Virus record (IMG/VR): IMGVR_UViG_3300047172_000045
Coordinates: 1 to 39,487 of that record
Reading direction: 5' to 3' (one strand)
Source of the DNA: a virus
Length of the DNA stretch: 39,487 nt
Shown here: positions 37,859 through 39,487 of the stretch, piece after piece
Layout: every line of letters begins with the position of its first letter
Position numbering within the stretch: position 1 is the stretch's first letter
The notes under the pieces: generated by a model
Databases searched by the model: none
Seen by the model: only the letters and a program-made list of their open reading frames with translations
What the model was told of the DNA's origin: nothing
Translations under genes and position numbers: made by a program

Positions 37859-38655
37859 TGCCCTCACTGCACGATATCAAAAGGGTCACCGCGACCGAGC
37901 CGCCCCGGCTCGTGATCTATGGACCGCCGGGCGCTGGCAAAAGCACACTGGCCAGCGAGTTTCCCACGCCGGTATTTATTCAGACAGAGCGCGGCAACGT
38001 TGCCGGGCTTGAGTTCGACAGCTTCGGCCACATCGAGAGTTGGACCGCGGTTCTCGAAAGCCTGCGGTCCCTGGCTGACGCCGGCCACGATTACCAAACC
38101 GTTGTTCTCGACAGCCTGGACAAGCTCGAGCCGCTTATCTGGGATCACGTCTGCGCTTTCCATGACGCCGAAGGGCACCACGAGCGCCGGGAGCATTGGG
38201 AGAGCATCGAGGCGCCCGGCTACGGCAAGGGATATGTCGAGGTTGATAAGGTCTGGCAGAAGTTTTTTGCCGCCCTGGACTATCTCAACACCGAAATCAA
38301 GATGAGCGTGGTCTTGATAGGTCATTCCGCAATCGTGAATTGGCCTAATCCTGCCGGGGCTGAGTTTCCGCGCTGGGACATAAGACTTCACAAGCGCGCT
38401 CATGCAATAGTGGAGGATAGCGTTGACGCTATTCTTATGCTCAACTTTGACGATTCTGTCACAAAAGACAAAACAACACAAAAGGTCAAGTCTAGCGGCA
38501 GCAAACTCCGCTGGATAAACTGTGAAGGGTCGCCCGCCCTTAACGCCAAAAATCGTTACAAGATGCCGGCGAAGATTATGTATCAAGAGAATGAAGGCTA
38601 TAGTGCGTTGCGTCAGTATTTCCCCAACGGCAACAGCAAACACATCGAGGAATGA
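37858..38655 (+). CDS. Sak4-like single-strand annealing ATPase
   Basis: 265 aa, RecA-fold. Walker A GPPGAGKST is at 22-30 with K28. Walker B is TVVLDSLDKLE with D85. A basic C-terminal part follows (TQKVKSSGSKLRWIN, then ALNAKNRYKMPAKI). This size and pattern match Sak4-type phage recombinases that anneal single strands. The DUF669 gene follows within 1 nt of the stop, and the RadD-like helicase after that, the usual recombination trio. Confidence 0.83.
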   Translation: MPSLHDIKRVTATEPPRLVIYGPPGAGKSTLASEFPTPVFIQTERGNVAGLEFDSFGHIESWTAVLESLRSLADAGHDYQTVVLDSLDKLEPLIWDHVCAFHDAEGHHERREHWESIEAPGYGKGYVEVDKVWQKFFAALDYLNTEIKMSVVLIGHSAIVNWPNPAGAEFPRWDIRLHKRAHAIVEDSVDAILMLNFDDSVTKDKTTQKVKSSGSKLRWINCEGSPALNAKNRYKMPAKIMYQENEGYSALRQYFPNGNSKHIEE

Positions 38656-38656
38656 A

Positions 38657-39241
38657 ATGGCAAAACTTGGCTATACTCATATCAAAGGCGAATACGGCGA
38701 AGATGTACCTCGTGCACCGGTTCCGCCCGGCGAATATGTAATGCAAATCGTGAGATCGGAAATCGATCCTTCCGACAATGGCGAGCTTCATATCGCCAAG
38801 CTTCAGGCTCAAATCATCGAAGGGCCAAGCGCCAATTCAATTGTGTTTTTGTCTTATTGCATCCAGCACCCCGACGAAGGCAAGGAAGTGGTAGGGCGGC
38901 GCCTCTTTGATCGCATCGTCACTGCGGCCGGTCTTGAGGTCTGCAATGACACAGAAGAGCTTCACGGGCGCCCTTTCCTTGGCACGCTGTCCATTGTCAA
39001 GGGCAAGCCTGACACTCGCGGCGGTCATTACCCCGACAAAAACGAGTTAGCCAAATGCAGGCCATACACGGCAGCCGCCAAGGCTGCGCCAGCGCCAGCG
39101 AAGAAGCCCGCGAGCAGCTATCGCAACGAGAGCGATAATCTGGCTGAGCAGGCCATGAACGCGGCCACGGAGGCTCGCATCGCCGCTCAGAACGGCGCCG
39201 CGAAGGACACGGGCCGCGCATCACGCAAAACGCCGTTCTAA
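38657..39241 (+). CDS. DUF669 protein, probable single-strand DNA-binding partner
   Basis: 194 aa from ATG 38657, immediately after the annealing gene. The start (YTHIKGEYGEDVPRAPVPPGEYVMQIVRSEI), the central strands and a disordered Ala/Lys/Pro-rich tail match DUF669, a family encoded beside Sak4-type recombinases and thought to bind single-stranded DNA. In-frame starts further upstream lie inside the previous gene and are not credible. A hairpin follows the stop. Confidence 0.8.
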   Translation: MAKLGYTHIKGEYGEDVPRAPVPPGEYVMQIVRSEIDPSDNGELHIAKLQAQIIEGPSANSIVFLSYCIQHPDEGKEVVGRRLFDRIVTAAGLEVCNDTEELHGRPFLGTLSIVKGKPDTRGGHYPDKNELAKCRPYTAAAKAAPAPAKKPASSYRNESDNLAEQAMNAATEARIAAQNGAAKDTGRASRKTPF

Positions 39242-39250
39242 AAGCCGTGA

Positions 39251-39275
39251 GGGCGCCTGTCAATCGCCGGCGCCC
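39251..39275 (+). terminator. Terminator-like hairpin after the DUF669 gene
   Basis: GGGCGCC (39251-39257) pairs with GGCGCCC (39269-39275) around an 11-nt loop and is followed by a pyrimidine-rich TTCTCTCTCC. It probably acts as a partial attenuator before the junction gene and helicase. The loop also allows other pairings. Confidence 0.5.
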
Positions 39276-39340
39276 TTCTCTCTCCAAATCACCAAACACA
39301 GCCCGGCAAAGTCTGGCGTAGCCGGCAAAAAGGCTATGCC

Positions 39341-39487
39341 ATGCTCCATCGATACAATAATGCGCGCCGCGCCCGGATCAACAATATCTGGCACGCCGTG
39401 GCGATGCTAGAGGCGCGCCGGACCTATCCGGCCCGAAGCGAATTTTTCGTCCGGGTTTCCGCCTGCGGACTTCTCAAACAATGGGGA
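39341..39487 (+). CDS. Small basic protein, 5' part of gene spanning the contig junction
   Basis: An ATG at 39341 follows the ribosome-binding sequence AAAGG with 7 nt spacing. The frame stays open to base 39360, continues at base 1 and stops with TGA at 137-139, giving 52 residues. The product begins MLHRYNNARR, is rich in Arg and Ala, and has no recognised domain or membrane segment. It lies between the DUF669 gene and the helicase gene, and its stop overlaps the proposed GTG start of the helicase, so the two are probably translationally coupled. Function unknown. Confidence 0.6.
   Translation, partial: MLHRYNNARRARINNIWHAVAMLEARRTYPARSEFFVRVSACGLLKQWG
39361..39487. repeat. Right copy of 127-bp end repeat
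   Basis: Exact copy of bases 1-127. It should be counted once, giving a unique circular length of 39,360 bp. Confidence 0.9.

Noticed and set aside
37463-37867. Long open frame on the minus strand opposite the heptad-repeat gene (LGPQLAALG-type repeats)
   Set aside because: It is the antisense shadow of the 21-bp repeats; the plus-strand gene has a ribosome-binding site and joins its neighbour at the stop.
37864-38643. 259-codon minus-strand frame opposite the annealing ATPase
   Set aside because: Fully antisense to a well-supported gene with Walker motifs, and no recognisable domain of its own.

Overview
The window is the complete genome of a temperate, short-tailed (podovirus-type) phage. 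The last 127 bases (39361-39487) repeat the first 127, and one small gene reads intact across that junction, so the molecule closes as a circle of 39,360 bp. The host was probably an alphaproteobacterium. The attP core at 31595-31628 matches the 3' end of a tRNA-Ser gene of the type usual there. That host call is inference and goes no further than the class. The virion genes combine a P22-type portal and P22 gp10-like head-completion protein with an N4-gp56-type major capsid protein.

Layout. (1) Rightward early genes run from the cro-like promoter at 36081 through the junction to 5006: cro-like regulator, VRR-NUC nuclease, a heptad-repeat protein, a Sak4-like annealing ATPase, a DUF669 protein, a RadD-like helicase, a winged-helix protein, a zinc protein, a ribbon-helix-helix (RHH) protein and a Toprim primase-helicase. 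(2) Just after the primase lies an iteron and palindrome field (5133-5312), a candidate replication origin. (3) Two leftward operons of small uncharacterised proteins (7883-6735 and 6637-5413) share one promoter/operator design. They diverge from a second RHH gene. (4) Rightward late genes run from 8266 to 31180: terminase, a fibre-like protein, portal, scaffold, capsid, head completion, ejection proteins, a transglycosylase, a tail fibre and lysis. (5) attP, integrase, excisionase and a leftward operon of small genes (35132-31696) start at a repressor-controlled promoter. The CI-like repressor (35311-36090) sits between two promoters that carry identical 13-bp operators.

How it works together. 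The repressor should shut off both the leftward operon and the cro-like gene through three copies of TGCGATWATCGCA. After induction the rightward genes supply recombination and replication functions that may act on the iteron field. Terminase, portal, scaffold and capsid genes then build a headful-type particle. The three large proteins at 20967-25706 and the transglycosylase at 25706 are probably injected with the DNA.

Most notable finds: an endolysin whose N-terminal lysozyme-like domain is fused to a C-terminal class-3 lipase domain (28757-30097); the 10-bp-phased iteron field; the paired palindromic operators over the two small-gene operons; a 35-residue membrane peptide gene in one of them; an array of 21-bp repeats encoding a heptad-repeat protein; and a secreted-protein gene on the opposite strand of the late region that looks like a prophage-expressed cargo gene. 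All functions are read from sequence motifs. No database search or structure prediction was run.
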